Shown here piece by piece: positions 53,684-63,206 of a stretch of 64,000 bases of DNA. The DNA is from UBA2991 sp965221735 (GTDB taxonomy: Bacteria > Chloroflexota > Dehalococcoidia > Tepidiformales > Tepidiformaceae): contig OZ244910.1 of the NCBI GenBank assembly GCA_965221735.1, forward strand, positions 2,170,001 to 2,234,000, read 5' to 3'. Each line of letters begins with the position of its first letter. The first letter of the stretch is position 1. The notes under the pieces were generated by a model. The model was not told where the DNA came from. It saw nothing but the letters and a program-made list of their open reading frames with translations, and searched no databases. Made by a program: the position numbers and the translations under genes.

Positions 53684-54611
53684 CGCGGCAGGCGCCGTCG
53701 CGACCACCGCCGAGCGGGGTCCCCGAACGCTCCTCGGCAACTACTTCCGGGTCGGCTCCAACCGCGAGTGGGTACGGGCGTGGGTGGCCGCGCTCATCCT
53801 CCTCGGCCCGGCCAGGTTCGTCCTTCAATTGGCTGCGCTGCTTTCCGAGCGGGGCCCGGCGCGCTTTCGCGGACGGGCGGCCTACCGGGCTGTGGAGCGC
53901 TGGTGGGCGAGGCTGGCCGCCCGCCTCCTCGGTCTACGTATCGACATCGAGGGGCTCGAACACATCGAACCGGGCGAGCGGTACGTGGTCGCCTCGCTGC
54001 ACGAAGGCTTCGCCGACGGCCTTGGCCTGCTCCAGCTTCCTCTCTCGCTCACGGCCGTTGCCCGGGACGAGCTCGCCACCTTCCCGTGCCTGGGCCCGCA
54101 GCTCAGGCGGGGGCGACACCTCCTCGTCCGGCCCGAGCAGCCACTCCAGAGCGCCCGCACGCTTTGTCGCGAGGCCCGCGCTGCTATCGACGACGGTGAC
54201 AGCCTCCTCCTCTTCCCGCAGGGCTCCATCCTCGGCATCGAGCTCGCGTTTCAGCCGGGGGCGTTCAACCTTGCGCGACGCCTCGGCCGCCCGCTCCTCC
54301 CGATCGTGGTCACCGGCGGACACCGTGTCTGGGAGCACCCGTTCGCTCCCACACTGCGCCTCGACCAGTCCATGAGCGTTACGGTGCTCCCTCCCGTCTC
54401 ACCGGAGGAAGCCGTCGCCCGGCAACCGGCTATCGAGCGGGACATGAAACGGCTTGCGTTGGCCAGCAAGACGCCCCCTCGCCGCTTCGACCCGGGACGG
54501 GACGGGTACTGGGATGACTACCGCTACGAGATCGACCCCGCGTTCCCGGACCTCGCCCGGCGAATCGCCAGCCACCGGAGTGGCCTGGCCGTGGGCGTCA
54601 CTGAATCCTGA
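53673..54611 (+). CDS. PlsC-type 1-acyl-glycerol-phosphate acyltransferase
   Basis: 312 residues. The acyltransferase HX4D motif is VVASLHEGFADGLGLLQ; LLLFPQGSILG corresponds to the family FPEG block and LLPIVVTGGHRVW to block IV. A hydrophobic segment near residues 35-55 (VAALILLGPARFVLQLAALL) probably anchors it to the membrane. It would acylate lysophospholipid or a related alcohol. Translationally coupled to the thioredoxin-like gene. Confidence 0.85.
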   Translation: MRANAAGAVATTAERGPRTLLGNYFRVGSNREWVRAWVAALILLGPARFVLQLAALLSERGPARFRGRAAYRAVERWWARLAARLLGLRIDIEGLEHIEPGERYVVASLHEGFADGLGLLQLPLSLTAVARDELATFPCLGPQLRRGRHLLVRPEQPLQSARTLCREARAAIDDGDSLLLFPQGSILGIELAFQPGAFNLARRLGRPLLPIVVTGGHRVWEHPFAPTLRLDQSMSVTVLPPVSPEEAVARQPAIERDMKRLALASKTPPRRFDPGRDGYWDDYRYEIDPAFPDLARRIASHRSGLAVGVTES

Positions 54612-54660
54612 CCCCCACCGGCAAGCGTCCCGTATGGAAGCGCTAGGGGGTTCCGCCGTC

Positions 54661-55962
54661 CTACGTGGCGGCGGCGATGGCGCGATCGAGCACGGCCAGG
54701 CCCTCGGCGACTTCCCCGGGGGTGATGGAGAGGGGCGGGGCGATGCGGAGCACGTTGCGGTGCAGCCCGCCCTTTCCGACGAGCAGGCCCTCAGCCCTGG
54801 CCGCCTGAAGGACACCGTCGGCAAGGCCGGGAAGGGGGTCGAGCGAGCCGGGAGCGGCGAACTCGACGCCGATCATCAGGCCCTTGCCCCGGACCTCGGC
54901 GATCTCGGGAACGGATTCGGCGAGGCGCCGAATCCCGTCCTGGAGCGCGCGACCCTGCACGCGCGCGTTCTCCTGGAGGTCCTGCTCGAACAGCACTTCC
55001 AGGTTCGCCAACGCGGCCGTCGCGGCAAGCGGGTTGCCGCCGAACGTGGAGAGCGAGTTCGCGGGCAGGCAGTCGACGACATCCGCGCGGCCGACGACGC
55101 CGGCGATGGCGACGCCGTTACCGAGCCCCTTCGCGAAGGTGAGAAGGTCGGGCACGATGCCGTGCGCCTGGTGGCCCCAGAAGTGGTCGCCGGTGCGGCC
55201 CCAGCCCGTCTGCACCTCGTCGGCGATGAAGAGGATGCCGCGCTCGTCCAGCACCTGCTTGAGGGCGCCGAAGTAGCCGTCGGGGGGCACGACGAAGCCG
55301 CCGACGCCCTGGATAGGCTCGGCGATCATCGCGGCCACGTCGCCGGCGGTGGCGACTGCCAGGAGGTCCCGGAGGTCGTCGACGCACGCCTCCACGAACT
55401 CGTCCTCGGGGAGGCCGCCGAAGGGCGAGCGCAGGCGGTAGCCGCTGTGGACGTAGGTGACGTTGAACGGGCTCAGCGCGGTCGCCGACCAGGAGGCGTT
55501 TCCGGTAACGGCAACGGTCGAATGCGACTTGCCGTGGTAGCTGTTCCGCAGGGCGAGGATCTGGTCGGAGGAGCGAAACTGGGTGGCCATCATCAGGGCG
55601 GCGTCATTGGCTTCGCTGCCCGAGTTGGTGAAGAAGACCTTCGCGTCGGGGATGCCGGAGAGCTCGGCGATGCGTTCGGCCAGCTCGATCTGCGGCTCGA
55701 TGAGGTAGAGCGTGCTCGTGTGGAGCATGCGGGCCGCCTGATCCTGGATGGCCTCGACGACGCGGGGGACGCGGTAGCCGGTCATGGTGGTCAGGATGCC
55801 GCCGAAGAAGTCCAGGTAGCGATTGCCCTCGGCGTCGACGACGTGCCGGCCCTCTCCGTCGACGAGCGCGATGGGTTCGTCGTAGTACAGGGTCATCCAG
55901 GAGGGCATCACGCCCCGGTGTCGCGCCAACAGTTCGGCGTGCCGGCCCACGCGTCGCTCCAT
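54661..55962 (-). CDS. Class III aminotransferase (AGXT2/acetylornithine type)
   Basis: 433 residues from the ATG at 55962 (MERRVGRHAELLARHRGVMP). Class III features are YLDFFGGILTTMTGY, VFFTNSGSEANDAALMMAT, LALRNSYHGKSHSTVAVTG, ILFIADEVQTGWGRTG, and the PLP lysine in LTFAKGLGNGVAIAG. It resembles alanine-glyoxylate and 4-aminobutyrate type enzymes. The longer upstream frame is low-complexity and was not used. Confidence 0.92.
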   Translation of the reverse strand: MERRVGRHAELLARHRGVMPSWMTLYYDEPIALVDGEGRHVVDAEGNRYLDFFGGILTTMTGYRVPRVVEAIQDQAARMLHTSTLYLIEPQIELAERIAELSGIPDAKVFFTNSGSEANDAALMMATQFRSSDQILALRNSYHGKSHSTVAVTGNASWSATALSPFNVTYVHSGYRLRSPFGGLPEDEFVEACVDDLRDLLAVATAGDVAAMIAEPIQGVGGFVVPPDGYFGALKQVLDERGILFIADEVQTGWGRTGDHFWGHQAHGIVPDLLTFAKGLGNGVAIAGVVGRADVVDCLPANSLSTFGGNPLAATAALANLEVLFEQDLQENARVQGRALQDGIRRLAESVPEIAEVRGKGLMIGVEFAAPGSLDPLPGLADGVLQAARAEGLLVGKGGLHRNVLRIAPPLSITPGEVAEGLAVLDRAIAAAT

Positions 55963-56083
55963 TCCCGAGGTATCGGCCAGTGGGGGACGATACCCCGGAC
56001 GCTCGCCGCGTGTCTCGCATCGTCGCCGAGGCGCTTGGCACCTCACGGCGGCGGGGCTAGGGTGCGGGCGGGGAGGCCTGGCG

Positions 56084-57493
56084 ATGACGCAAGCCACGGC
56101 GAGCGGCTACGACCCGCGGACCTACGAGCCGCTGACGTTCCACGACGCCGCCGAGCGGTTCGCGACCGGTGCCGACACCCCGCGCGACTACCTCGCTCGG
56201 TGCCTCGCGACCATCGAGGCACGCGAGCCGGTGGTGCAGGCCTTCGCGCACCTGAACCGGGATCTCGCGCGGGCCGCCGCGGACGCAAGCAGCGCACGCT
56301 GGGCCGCGGGCGAGCCGCTCTCCACCATCGACGGCATGCCGGTGGGCATCAAGGATCTGCTCGAGACGAAGGACATGCCGACCGAGTACGGCTGCGAAGC
56401 GTTTCGCGGGAACTTCCCGAGGCGCGACAACGCCGCCGTCTGGGCGCTGCGGCAGGCGGGCGCGGTGATCCTCGGGAAGACGGTCACGGCCGAGCTGGGG
56501 GGCGCCCATCCCGGGCCCACGACCAACCCGTTCGACCCGCGACGTTCGCCGGGCGGTTCCTCCTCGGGCTCGGCGGCGGCCGTCGCGGCGCGCATGCTCC
56601 CGGCGGGGCTCGGCACGCAGGTGGGCGGCTCGATCATCAGGCCCGCCGGGTACTGCGGGAACGTCGCGCTCAAGCCGACGCAGGGCGGCATCAACCGCGG
56701 GGAGCGGCAGGTGACCAGCATGAGCACCCACGGCGTCCATGCGGGGTGCATCGAGGACATGTGGCAGGTCGCGATCGAGATCGCGCGGCGGGCGGGCGGG
56801 GACCGGGGTTTCCGGGGGCTGGAGGGGCCCACGACCACGCCCGCACCGGTCAAGCCAGAGCGGCTGATCGTCCTCGAGACGCAGGGCTGGGAGGAACTGG
56901 ACGCCGCCAGCCAGGATGGTTTCTCAGCAGTGCTCGACCCACTGCGCGAGTTCGGCATCGAGTTGCTGCACCGGCGGAACGACCCGCTGGTCGAGTCGCT
57001 CGAAGGCGCCCTCGGCAACGCGCGCGAGGTGTGCAACGCGATCACGGGCTGGGAGAACCGCTGGTCGACGCGAAACCTCGTCGACCAGCACCCGGACGGG
57101 GTCAGCGAGCGGGCGAAGGCGGTGCTCGAAGCGGCGGAAGCCATGACGGTGGACGACTACCGGGCGCTGCTGTTCGCCCGGGATGTCGCCCAGGAGGCGC
57201 ACGCGGCCGTAGCCGGGTCGGCTGACGCGATCCTCACGCTCTCGTGTCCGGGGCCGGCGCATGTGTGGCTGGGCGACATCCCGGGCGAGCCGCTGGCCCC
57301 GCGCCCGACCGGCGACCCGGTGTTCAACTTCCCGAGCTCGATGCTGTTCGCCCCTGCCGTGAGCATGCCGCTGATGAGCGTCGGTGGGATGCCCGTCGGG
57401 GTGCAGGTCTTCGGCCAGCAGCACGAGGATGCGGCGATGACCGCGATCGCGCGCTGGCTGCTCGGGGTCGTGACACCGGTCGTCGTGGACTAA
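56084..57493 (+). CDS. Amidase signature family hydrolase
   Basis: 469 residues. The Ser-cisSer-Lys triad is in place: lysine in IDGMPVGIKDLLETKD, cis-serine in RSPGGSSSGSAAAVAARM, and nucleophile in GTQVGGSIIRPAGYCGNVALKPT. The stretch before the nucleophile reads GLGTQVGGS where many members have GTDTGGS. It would hydrolyse an amide. Its stop overlaps the stop of the convergent epoxide hydrolase gene by 4 bp. Confidence 0.92.
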   Translation: MTQATASGYDPRTYEPLTFHDAAERFATGADTPRDYLARCLATIEAREPVVQAFAHLNRDLARAAADASSARWAAGEPLSTIDGMPVGIKDLLETKDMPTEYGCEAFRGNFPRRDNAAVWALRQAGAVILGKTVTAELGGAHPGPTTNPFDPRRSPGGSSSGSAAAVAARMLPAGLGTQVGGSIIRPAGYCGNVALKPTQGGINRGERQVTSMSTHGVHAGCIEDMWQVAIEIARRAGGDRGFRGLEGPTTTPAPVKPERLIVLETQGWEELDAASQDGFSAVLDPLREFGIELLHRRNDPLVESLEGALGNAREVCNAITGWENRWSTRNLVDQHPDGVSERAKAVLEAAEAMTVDDYRALLFARDVAQEAHAAVAGSADAILTLSCPGPAHVWLGDIPGEPLAPRPTGDPVFNFPSSMLFAPAVSMPLMSVGGMPVGVQVFGQQHEDAAMTAIARWLLGVVTPVVVD

Positions 57494-58716
57494 CGCAGGG
57501 GCCTGAAGAACTCGACGACGTCCTTCACGAAGAGGTCAGGCTCCTCGGCGGCGGGGAAGTGGCCGCCACGCTCCTGCTTGCCCCAGTGCGTGAGGTTGTT
57601 GTTCGCCTCGACCATCTTGCGGGGGGCGAACACCATCTCGCGGGGGAAGCCGGGGACGCCGACCGGCACCTCGATCGCGGGCGTCCGTTCGTGGGCGCGG
57701 TCCCAGGGCGTGCGGAAGACGTGCCAGTACCAGCGAGCGGACGTGACGTAGCTCTCGGTGAACCAGTAGATGCTGACGAGATCGAGCAGGAACTTCCGCG
57801 AGGGGACGCTATCGGGGCCGCCGCGGTTGTCGCTCCAGTTGTAGCGCTTCTCGATGAGCCAGGCGGCGAGCCCGACGGGGGAGTCGTGGAGGGCGTAGGC
57901 GAAGGTCTGCGGGTCGGTCGTGTGGACGGCGACGTGGGCGAGGGCGGTGGTCCAGCGGTCGTCCATCATGTCCCAGCACCACTGCTCGTCGGGCTCGAAG
58001 TCGTCGCGGGTGAGCCGCGAGGTGGGGCCGTCCAGGGTTCGGCGCAGGCCGAGGAGGCTGCCGGGCTTCTGGTTGCCGGTTCCGGACCCTCCCGACCCAC
58101 CCAGCATCGGGGCGATGCTGACGTGGACGCCGACGACGCGGTCGCCGTACTTGTGGCCGAGCTGGGCGCTGATCCCGGCGCCGAAGTCGCCTCCCGCCGC
58201 GGCGAAGCGGTCGTACCCGAGCACGTCCGACATGAGCGTCGCCCAGAGGTCGGCGGTCCACTGGGTCTGGACACCGTCGACGGTAAGGGGCGTGGAGAAG
58301 CCGAAGCCGGGCAGGGAGGGCGCCACCACGTCGAAGGAATCGGCGGGATCCCCGCCGAAGGCGGCGGGGTCGGTGAGCCTGCGCGTGGCCTCCTTCCAGT
58401 CCCAGAAGGTCCAGGGCCAGCCGTGGGTGAGGATGATGGGAAGCGGATTCGGTCCCTTCCCACGCTCGTACATGAAGTGGATGGGGATGCCATCAAGGGT
58501 GACGCGGTAGTTACCGAAGCTGTTGATCTCGGCCTCGGTCTCGCGCCAGTCGTACTCCTGCCACGACTCCACGAACGACTCGAGGTACGTGCGCGGCACG
58601 CCGTAACGCCAGTCCTCATTGTTGAAGTCGGCGGGCCAGCGGATGCGCCGCAGGCGGGCCTGGAGGTCCTCCAGCGCCTCGTCCGGGATCGCGACGGAGA
58701 ATGGTTCAGGCGGCAT
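57490..58716 (-). CDS. EHN-type epoxide hydrolase (alpha/beta hydrolase)
   Basis: 408 residues. The N-terminal EHN segment (FSVAIPDEALEDLQARLRRIRWP, NEDWRYGVPRTYLESFVESW) precedes the alpha/beta hydrolase core: ILTHGWPWTFWDW (oxyanion HGWP), the nucleophile aspartate in AAAGGDFGAGISAQLGHKYG, and the catalytic histidine in GGHFPAAEEPD near the end. Family members open epoxides to diols. Co-oriented with the alcohol dehydrogenase 12 bases upstream, so probably one operon. Confidence 0.9.
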   Translation of the reverse strand: MPPEPFSVAIPDEALEDLQARLRRIRWPADFNNEDWRYGVPRTYLESFVESWQEYDWRETEAEINSFGNYRVTLDGIPIHFMYERGKGPNPLPIILTHGWPWTFWDWKEATRRLTDPAAFGGDPADSFDVVAPSLPGFGFSTPLTVDGVQTQWTADLWATLMSDVLGYDRFAAAGGDFGAGISAQLGHKYGDRVVGVHVSIAPMLGGSGGSGTGNQKPGSLLGLRRTLDGPTSRLTRDDFEPDEQWCWDMMDDRWTTALAHVAVHTTDPQTFAYALHDSPVGLAAWLIEKRYNWSDNRGGPDSVPSRKFLLDLVSIYWFTESYVTSARWYWHVFRTPWDRAHERTPAIEVPVGVPGFPREMVFAPRKMVEANNNLTHWGKQERGGHFPAAEEPDLFVKDVVEFFRPLR

Positions 58717-58728
58717 CGGATCCTCCCC

Positions 58729-59772
58729 TCAGGTGCTACCGCTGGTGTCGACGAGCACCTTGCAGTTGAGCTGGTCGCCGGCGGTGATGCGGGCAATCTC
58801 CTCGGGCAGTTCCCCCAGGTCCACGGTCCGCGTGACGAGCGGGGTGGTGTCGATGGAGCCGCTCCCGAAAGCGTCGAGGGTCTCCTGGAAGTCCTCGCGG
58901 GTGTAGGCCACCGAGAACTTGATGGTGAGGGCCTTGTTGATGCCGACGATGGGCATGAAGCGGTCCTCTTCCATGCAGACGCCGACGACGATGATCCTCC
59001 CGGCGGGCTTCACGGCCTCCATGGCCTGCCGGATGATGCCGGGGATCCCGACGCAGTCGATGACAACGTCCGGTCCCCCGTCGAGCCCGGCTTCGAGGTC
59101 GGAGTCGAACCCGTCGGCGGACGGATCGAGGACGACGTCGGCGCCGAGCGAGGCCGCGAGATCGCGGCGGAGGGCGACGGGGTCGCTGACGGCGACGAGT
59201 TCGACGCCATCGTGCTTCAGCCACATCAGGGCCATGAGCCCGATCGGGCCGGCGCCCATGATGAGGACCCGATCCCCCGCTTCCGCCTCGGCCTCGTGGG
59301 TTGCGTGGCGAGCGACGGAACAGGGCTCGGTGGTAGCGCCTACTTCGACGCTGACGTTTCCGGGGACGGGAAGGAGGGTCGGCTCCCAGAGCACCATGTA
59401 GTCGGCGAAGGCGCCGTTCAGCTCGGAGCTGTAGGCGCTGGCCATCCGCGGCGGCAGGGGGCGATCGGTCTCTCCGGCGGGAGCCTTCACGACGCGGTCC
59501 CCGGGGGACCAGCCGGAAACGTCGGGACCAGCCTCGACGACCTCGGCGATGAACTCGTGGCCCATCACCATGCCCTGGTTCAGGTCGGCCTTCTCGTACC
59601 AGGAGGTGTGCCCCGTCTCCTCGATGATGGATTCGAGGTGGGCGGCAGCGTGAACGTCGGAGGCGCATATCCCGGCCGCCAGGACGCGAACGAGCACCTC
59701 GCCGGAGCCGGGGGTGGGCCGGGGCCACTCCTCCACGGTAAGCGTGGTTCCCCGCAACACCATTGCCTGCAT
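58729..59772 (-). CDS. Zinc-dependent alcohol dehydrogenase (MDR family)
   Basis: 347 residues. Catalytic zinc ligands are in AAGICASDVHAAA and MVMGHEFIAEVVEAG. The Rossmann motif is RVLIMGAGPIGLMALMWLKHDG. The structural-zinc lobe with four cysteines, usual between GDRV and the GxFAEY segment, is absent (PAGETDRPLPPRMASAYSSELNGAFADYMVL). It would oxidise a secondary alcohol or diol with NAD(P). First gene of the operon with the epoxide hydrolase; diverges from the P450. Confidence 0.9.
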   Translation of the reverse strand: MQAMVLRGTTLTVEEWPRPTPGSGEVLVRVLAAGICASDVHAAAHLESIIEETGHTSWYEKADLNQGMVMGHEFIAEVVEAGPDVSGWSPGDRVVKAPAGETDRPLPPRMASAYSSELNGAFADYMVLWEPTLLPVPGNVSVEVGATTEPCSVARHATHEAEAEAGDRVLIMGAGPIGLMALMWLKHDGVELVAVSDPVALRRDLAASLGADVVLDPSADGFDSDLEAGLDGGPDVVIDCVGIPGIIRQAMEAVKPAGRIIVVGVCMEEDRFMPIVGINKALTIKFSVAYTREDFQETLDAFGSGSIDTTPLVTRTVDLGELPEEIARITAGDQLNCKVLVDTSGST

Positions 59773-59962
59773 GTCTGAACCTCCTCCGGTCGCACCGGGT
59801 CAGGATGCGGTAAGCCTAGTCCTTCGCCGGGGCCTCGTGATCGGGGAGGCGCGCATCAGGGGACCAACGGGGGTGGCTCAGCCAGTAGACTGCGCGCACT
59901 CCGGACAGTCCGGGCCGGCGGATGCCGGTCACGACGATCCGCCGACCGGGCAAGGAGGGCGC

Positions 59963-61195
59963 GTGACGACCGACCTGTTCACCAACCCGTTGCGGTTCGG
60001 AGACATGACCTCGTGGCGCGAGGAAGCGCTCGCGCTTCACGCCAGGGGTGTGGTTCACCCGGTCGAGGCGGAAGGGTTCAGCCCCTTCCGGGCCGTTATC
60101 GGCAGGGACGAGATCCTGGAGATCGAGGCGCAGCACGAGCTCTTCACGAACGGGCCGGAACCGATCCTGACCAGGGACGCGTACATCGCCCTCAGGGCGC
60201 AGGGCGGACCGCGGGCGAAGACGCTCATCCACATGGACGAGCCCGACCACCGGAAGTACCGGATGCTCACGAACGACTGGTTCAAGCCCGGCAGCGTGCA
60301 GCGGCTCCAGCCGCGGCTGGACGAGCTCAGCCGAAAGGCTCTCGCGACGATGGAGGGAGGCGGCGGGGAGATCGACTTCAACACGGAAGTGGCGCTGCCG
60401 TTCCCGCTCGAGACGATCCTGACGATTCTCGGGCTGCCGGTTGAGGACTACCCGCGGATGCTCCAGCTCACGCAGGAGATGTTCGGCGCCGGCGATCCGG
60501 ACTTCATCCCGAAGGATCGCGACCCGGAGGACGTCCTGGCCGTGCTGCGGGACTTCTTCCAGTACTTCGCGAAGCTGAGCGCGGACCGCCGCGCGAATCC
60601 GACCGACGACCTGGCGACCTGCATCGCCAACGGCCTCATCGACGGCGCGCCCATGCCGGACCTGGAGACGATGGGCTACTACCTGATCGTGGCCACCGCC
60701 GGCCACGACACGACCTCGGCGGCCATGTCGGAGGGGATGCGTCTGCTGGCGGAGAACCCGGACCAGCTCGCGCTACTCAAACGCAAGCCGGAGCTCATTC
60801 CGAATGCGGTCGAGGAGCTGGTCCGCATCTCCTCGCCCGTCCGGCACTTCATGCGCACCGCGCAGGAGGACACCGAGGTCGCGGGGGAACCGATCGCGAA
60901 GGGCGAGTGGCTGTTGCTGTCGTACGGGGCGGCGAACCTGGACCCGCGAACATTCGAGGATCCGCTCCGGTTCGATGTCACGCGCGAGGCCGCCGACCAG
61001 CAGATCGCGTACGGCTACGGCGTGCACTTCTGCCTCGGCGCGCACCTTGCGCGGCTGGAGATGACGACCCTGTTCGGCCATCTGCTGCCGAGGCTCGAAT
61101 CCGTCGAGATCGCAGGCGAGGTCACGACATCAACGGCCATCTTCGTGAGCGGCATCAAGAGCCTGCCGATCCGCTACACACTGACCGCGGCATAA
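59963..61195 (+). CDS. Cytochrome P450
   Basis: 410 residues from a GTG with AAGGAGG six bases upstream. P450 motifs are the I-helix ATAGHDTTSAAMSE, the ExxR in NAVEELVRISSPVRHF, and the heme-binding loop IAYGYGVHFCLGAHLARLE with ligand C357. Soluble bacterial type, resembling CYP enzymes of terpene or steroid catabolism. Followed by an OYE-type flavoprotein and an epimerase in the same direction, probably one catabolic operon; no ferredoxin gene is seen. Confidence 0.95.
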   Translation: MTTDLFTNPLRFGDMTSWREEALALHARGVVHPVEAEGFSPFRAVIGRDEILEIEAQHELFTNGPEPILTRDAYIALRAQGGPRAKTLIHMDEPDHRKYRMLTNDWFKPGSVQRLQPRLDELSRKALATMEGGGGEIDFNTEVALPFPLETILTILGLPVEDYPRMLQLTQEMFGAGDPDFIPKDRDPEDVLAVLRDFFQYFAKLSADRRANPTDDLATCIANGLIDGAPMPDLETMGYYLIVATAGHDTTSAAMSEGMRLLAENPDQLALLKRKPELIPNAVEELVRISSPVRHFMRTAQEDTEVAGEPIAKGEWLLLSYGAANLDPRTFEDPLRFDVTREAADQQIAYGYGVHFCLGAHLARLEMTTLFGHLLPRLESVEIAGEVTTSTAIFVSGIKSLPIRYTLTAA

Positions 61196-61214
61196 CGCTC
61201 CGAGGGAGGGCGAC

Positions 61215-63170
61215 ATGTACGAGAAGCTGTTCGAGCCGATCGACGTCGGCGGGGTCACCATCAAGAACCGGATTGTGCGGTCGCCCCACGGCACGGGCCT
61301 CTTCGGGGACGACTTCATCGCCTATCACGTGGCGCGGGCGAAGGGCGGCGTGGGGATGTCGACGGTGTCGGCGACGAGCGTCCATCCAAACGCACCAGGG
61401 GCGATTCCGGTGTGGTCCGACGACTGCAAGCCGTACCTGTCGAAGCTGGCGAACGCCGTGCACGAACACGGCATGAAGATGTTCCACCAGATCTACCACC
61501 CGGGCGCCTCGCAGGCGGAGATGGTGGGTGGGGCGAAAGCGTGGTCGGCGAGCGAAATCCCGAACTTCCTCGGGGGCGCCGTCGTGCCGGTCGCGATCAG
61601 CAAGGGGCAGATCGCGGATCTCGTGGAGCACTTCGCCAACGCGGCCCGGCGCATCTGCGAGGCGGGCCTGGACGGCGTCGACATCCATGCATCGAGCGGC
61701 TACCTGCTGCACGAGTTCCTCTCCCCGGCGCTCAACCAGCGCGACGACGAATACGGGGGCTCTCCGGAGAACCGGATGCGGATCGTGCTGGAGGTGATCG
61801 ACGCGATTCGCGGGGAGGTGGGCGACAGCGACTTCGCGGTGGGCGTGCGTCTCCCGAATGAGGACTACGTTCCGGGCGGCCTCACGGCGGAGCTGAACCG
61901 CCAGATCGCGGAGACGGTCGACCCGCTCGTGGACTACGTCTCGCTGCACATGGGTTCCTACTGGCGCTTCCACAAGCTGATCGCGCCGACGGACGACCCG
62001 CTGGGCGTGGAGATGGCCCCGAACGCGACGATTCGCCCCGTGATCACGAAGCCGACGATCGTGGTGGGTCGGATCCTGACGGTGGATCACGCCCACGCGC
62101 TGGTGGAGTCCGGCCAGGCGGACATGGTCTCGATGGTGCGAGCGTTGATCGCCGATCCGGAGATGGTGAACAAGGCCCAGCGCGGCGACGAGGACCTGAT
62201 CAGGCCCTGCATCGGGACGAACATGGGCTGTGTCGGGCGCCTTATGAGCGGGCAGGGGCTGAGCTGCGTGGTGAACGTGGCCGCCGGCCAGGAAGCGACG
62301 GTGACGCAGGAGCCCGAGATCCCGGCGGAGGAGCCGAGGCGCGTGCTGGTGGTCGGGGGCGGGCCGGCGGGCATGGAAGCCGCCCGGACGGCCGCGATCC
62401 GGGGCCATCACGTGCAGCTTCACGAGGCGACGCCGAAGCTGGGCGGCCAGGTGAACATCGCGGCGAGCGCTCCCAGGCGGGGCGATGTCGGCGCGATCAC
62501 CCACTGGCTGGGGGAGGAACTCAAGCGCCTGCAGGTCGACGTCCGCCTGAACTCGCTCGTGGACATCGAGACCGTCATGGAGGCGGATGCGGACGTGGTC
62601 GTGCTGGCGGCCGGGGCCAGTCCGCGAGCGGACGGGTTCCAGGTAGCGACGCCGGCGGTCACGCTTCCCGGCCACGACCTCCCGCACGTGTACAACGCGC
62701 AGGACCTGATGGGGTACGGCGACCCCGTGAACATCCAGGGGCCGGCGCTCGTGTTCGACGACACCGGCTCGTTCGAGGCGATCTCGGCGGCGGACGTGCT
62801 GCTGGAGGCGGGGGTCCATGTGACGCTGGTCTCGCGCCTGAAGGACCTGGGCGAAAACCTGCCCTACCCGCCGGTGACCGTGGGGGCAGCGCGCGAACGG
62901 CTGATGTCGGGTGACTTCGACCTGATCGGGGGGCACTACCTCCAGGAGATCCGCCCGGGCGAGGTCGACATCGGCGTGCTGCACACCGACCGCGTACGCA
63001 CGATCCCGGCCAACACGGTGATCATGGTCACCCACCACGAGCCCAACCGGTACCTCGCCACCGACCTCGAAGCGGAGGGCATCGAGGTACACCAGGTCGG
63101 GGACGCTCAGGGTCGCAACAGCATTCGCAACGCGATTCACACGGGCGCGTTCCTGGGACGGGAGCTGTAG
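61215..63170 (+). CDS. OYE-type NADH:flavin oxidoreductase (2,4-dienoyl-CoA reductase-like)
   Basis: 651 residues. An N-terminal FMN TIM barrel (LFEPIDVGGVTIKNRIVRSP ... IYHPGA ... DGVDIHASSGYLLHEFLSP, DEYGGSPENRMRI) is followed by an iron-sulfur segment and FAD/NAD domains (RVLVVGGGPAGMEAARTAAIRGH). The family cluster C-x2-C-x3-C-x11-C reads C332, T335, C339, C351: the second ligand is threonine. A 4Fe-4S cluster would lack one cysteine or be absent. GAGGGAGGGCGAC precedes the ATG. Likely reduces an enoyl or dienoyl substrate in the P450 operon. Confidence 0.92.
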   Translation: MYEKLFEPIDVGGVTIKNRIVRSPHGTGLFGDDFIAYHVARAKGGVGMSTVSATSVHPNAPGAIPVWSDDCKPYLSKLANAVHEHGMKMFHQIYHPGASQAEMVGGAKAWSASEIPNFLGGAVVPVAISKGQIADLVEHFANAARRICEAGLDGVDIHASSGYLLHEFLSPALNQRDDEYGGSPENRMRIVLEVIDAIRGEVGDSDFAVGVRLPNEDYVPGGLTAELNRQIAETVDPLVDYVSLHMGSYWRFHKLIAPTDDPLGVEMAPNATIRPVITKPTIVVGRILTVDHAHALVESGQADMVSMVRALIADPEMVNKAQRGDEDLIRPCIGTNMGCVGRLMSGQGLSCVVNVAAGQEATVTQEPEIPAEEPRRVLVVGGGPAGMEAARTAAIRGHHVQLHEATPKLGGQVNIAASAPRRGDVGAITHWLGEELKRLQVDVRLNSLVDIETVMEADADVVVLAAGASPRADGFQVATPAVTLPGHDLPHVYNAQDLMGYGDPVNIQGPALVFDDTGSFEAISAADVLLEAGVHVTLVSRLKDLGENLPYPPVTVGAARERLMSGDFDLIGGHYLQEIRPGEVDIGVLHTDRVRTIPANTVIMVTHHEPNRYLATDLEAEGIEVHQVGDAQGRNSIRNAIHTGAFLGREL

Positions 63171-63206
63171 CTTTGCCGCCATCAGCGGTAGCGGAGGGTT
63201 AGCGGG

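Noticed and set aside
54454..57225. 923-codon plus-strand open frame over the aminotransferase and amidase
   Set aside because: It runs antisense to the class III aminotransferase and out of frame over the amidase, both with clear catalytic motifs.
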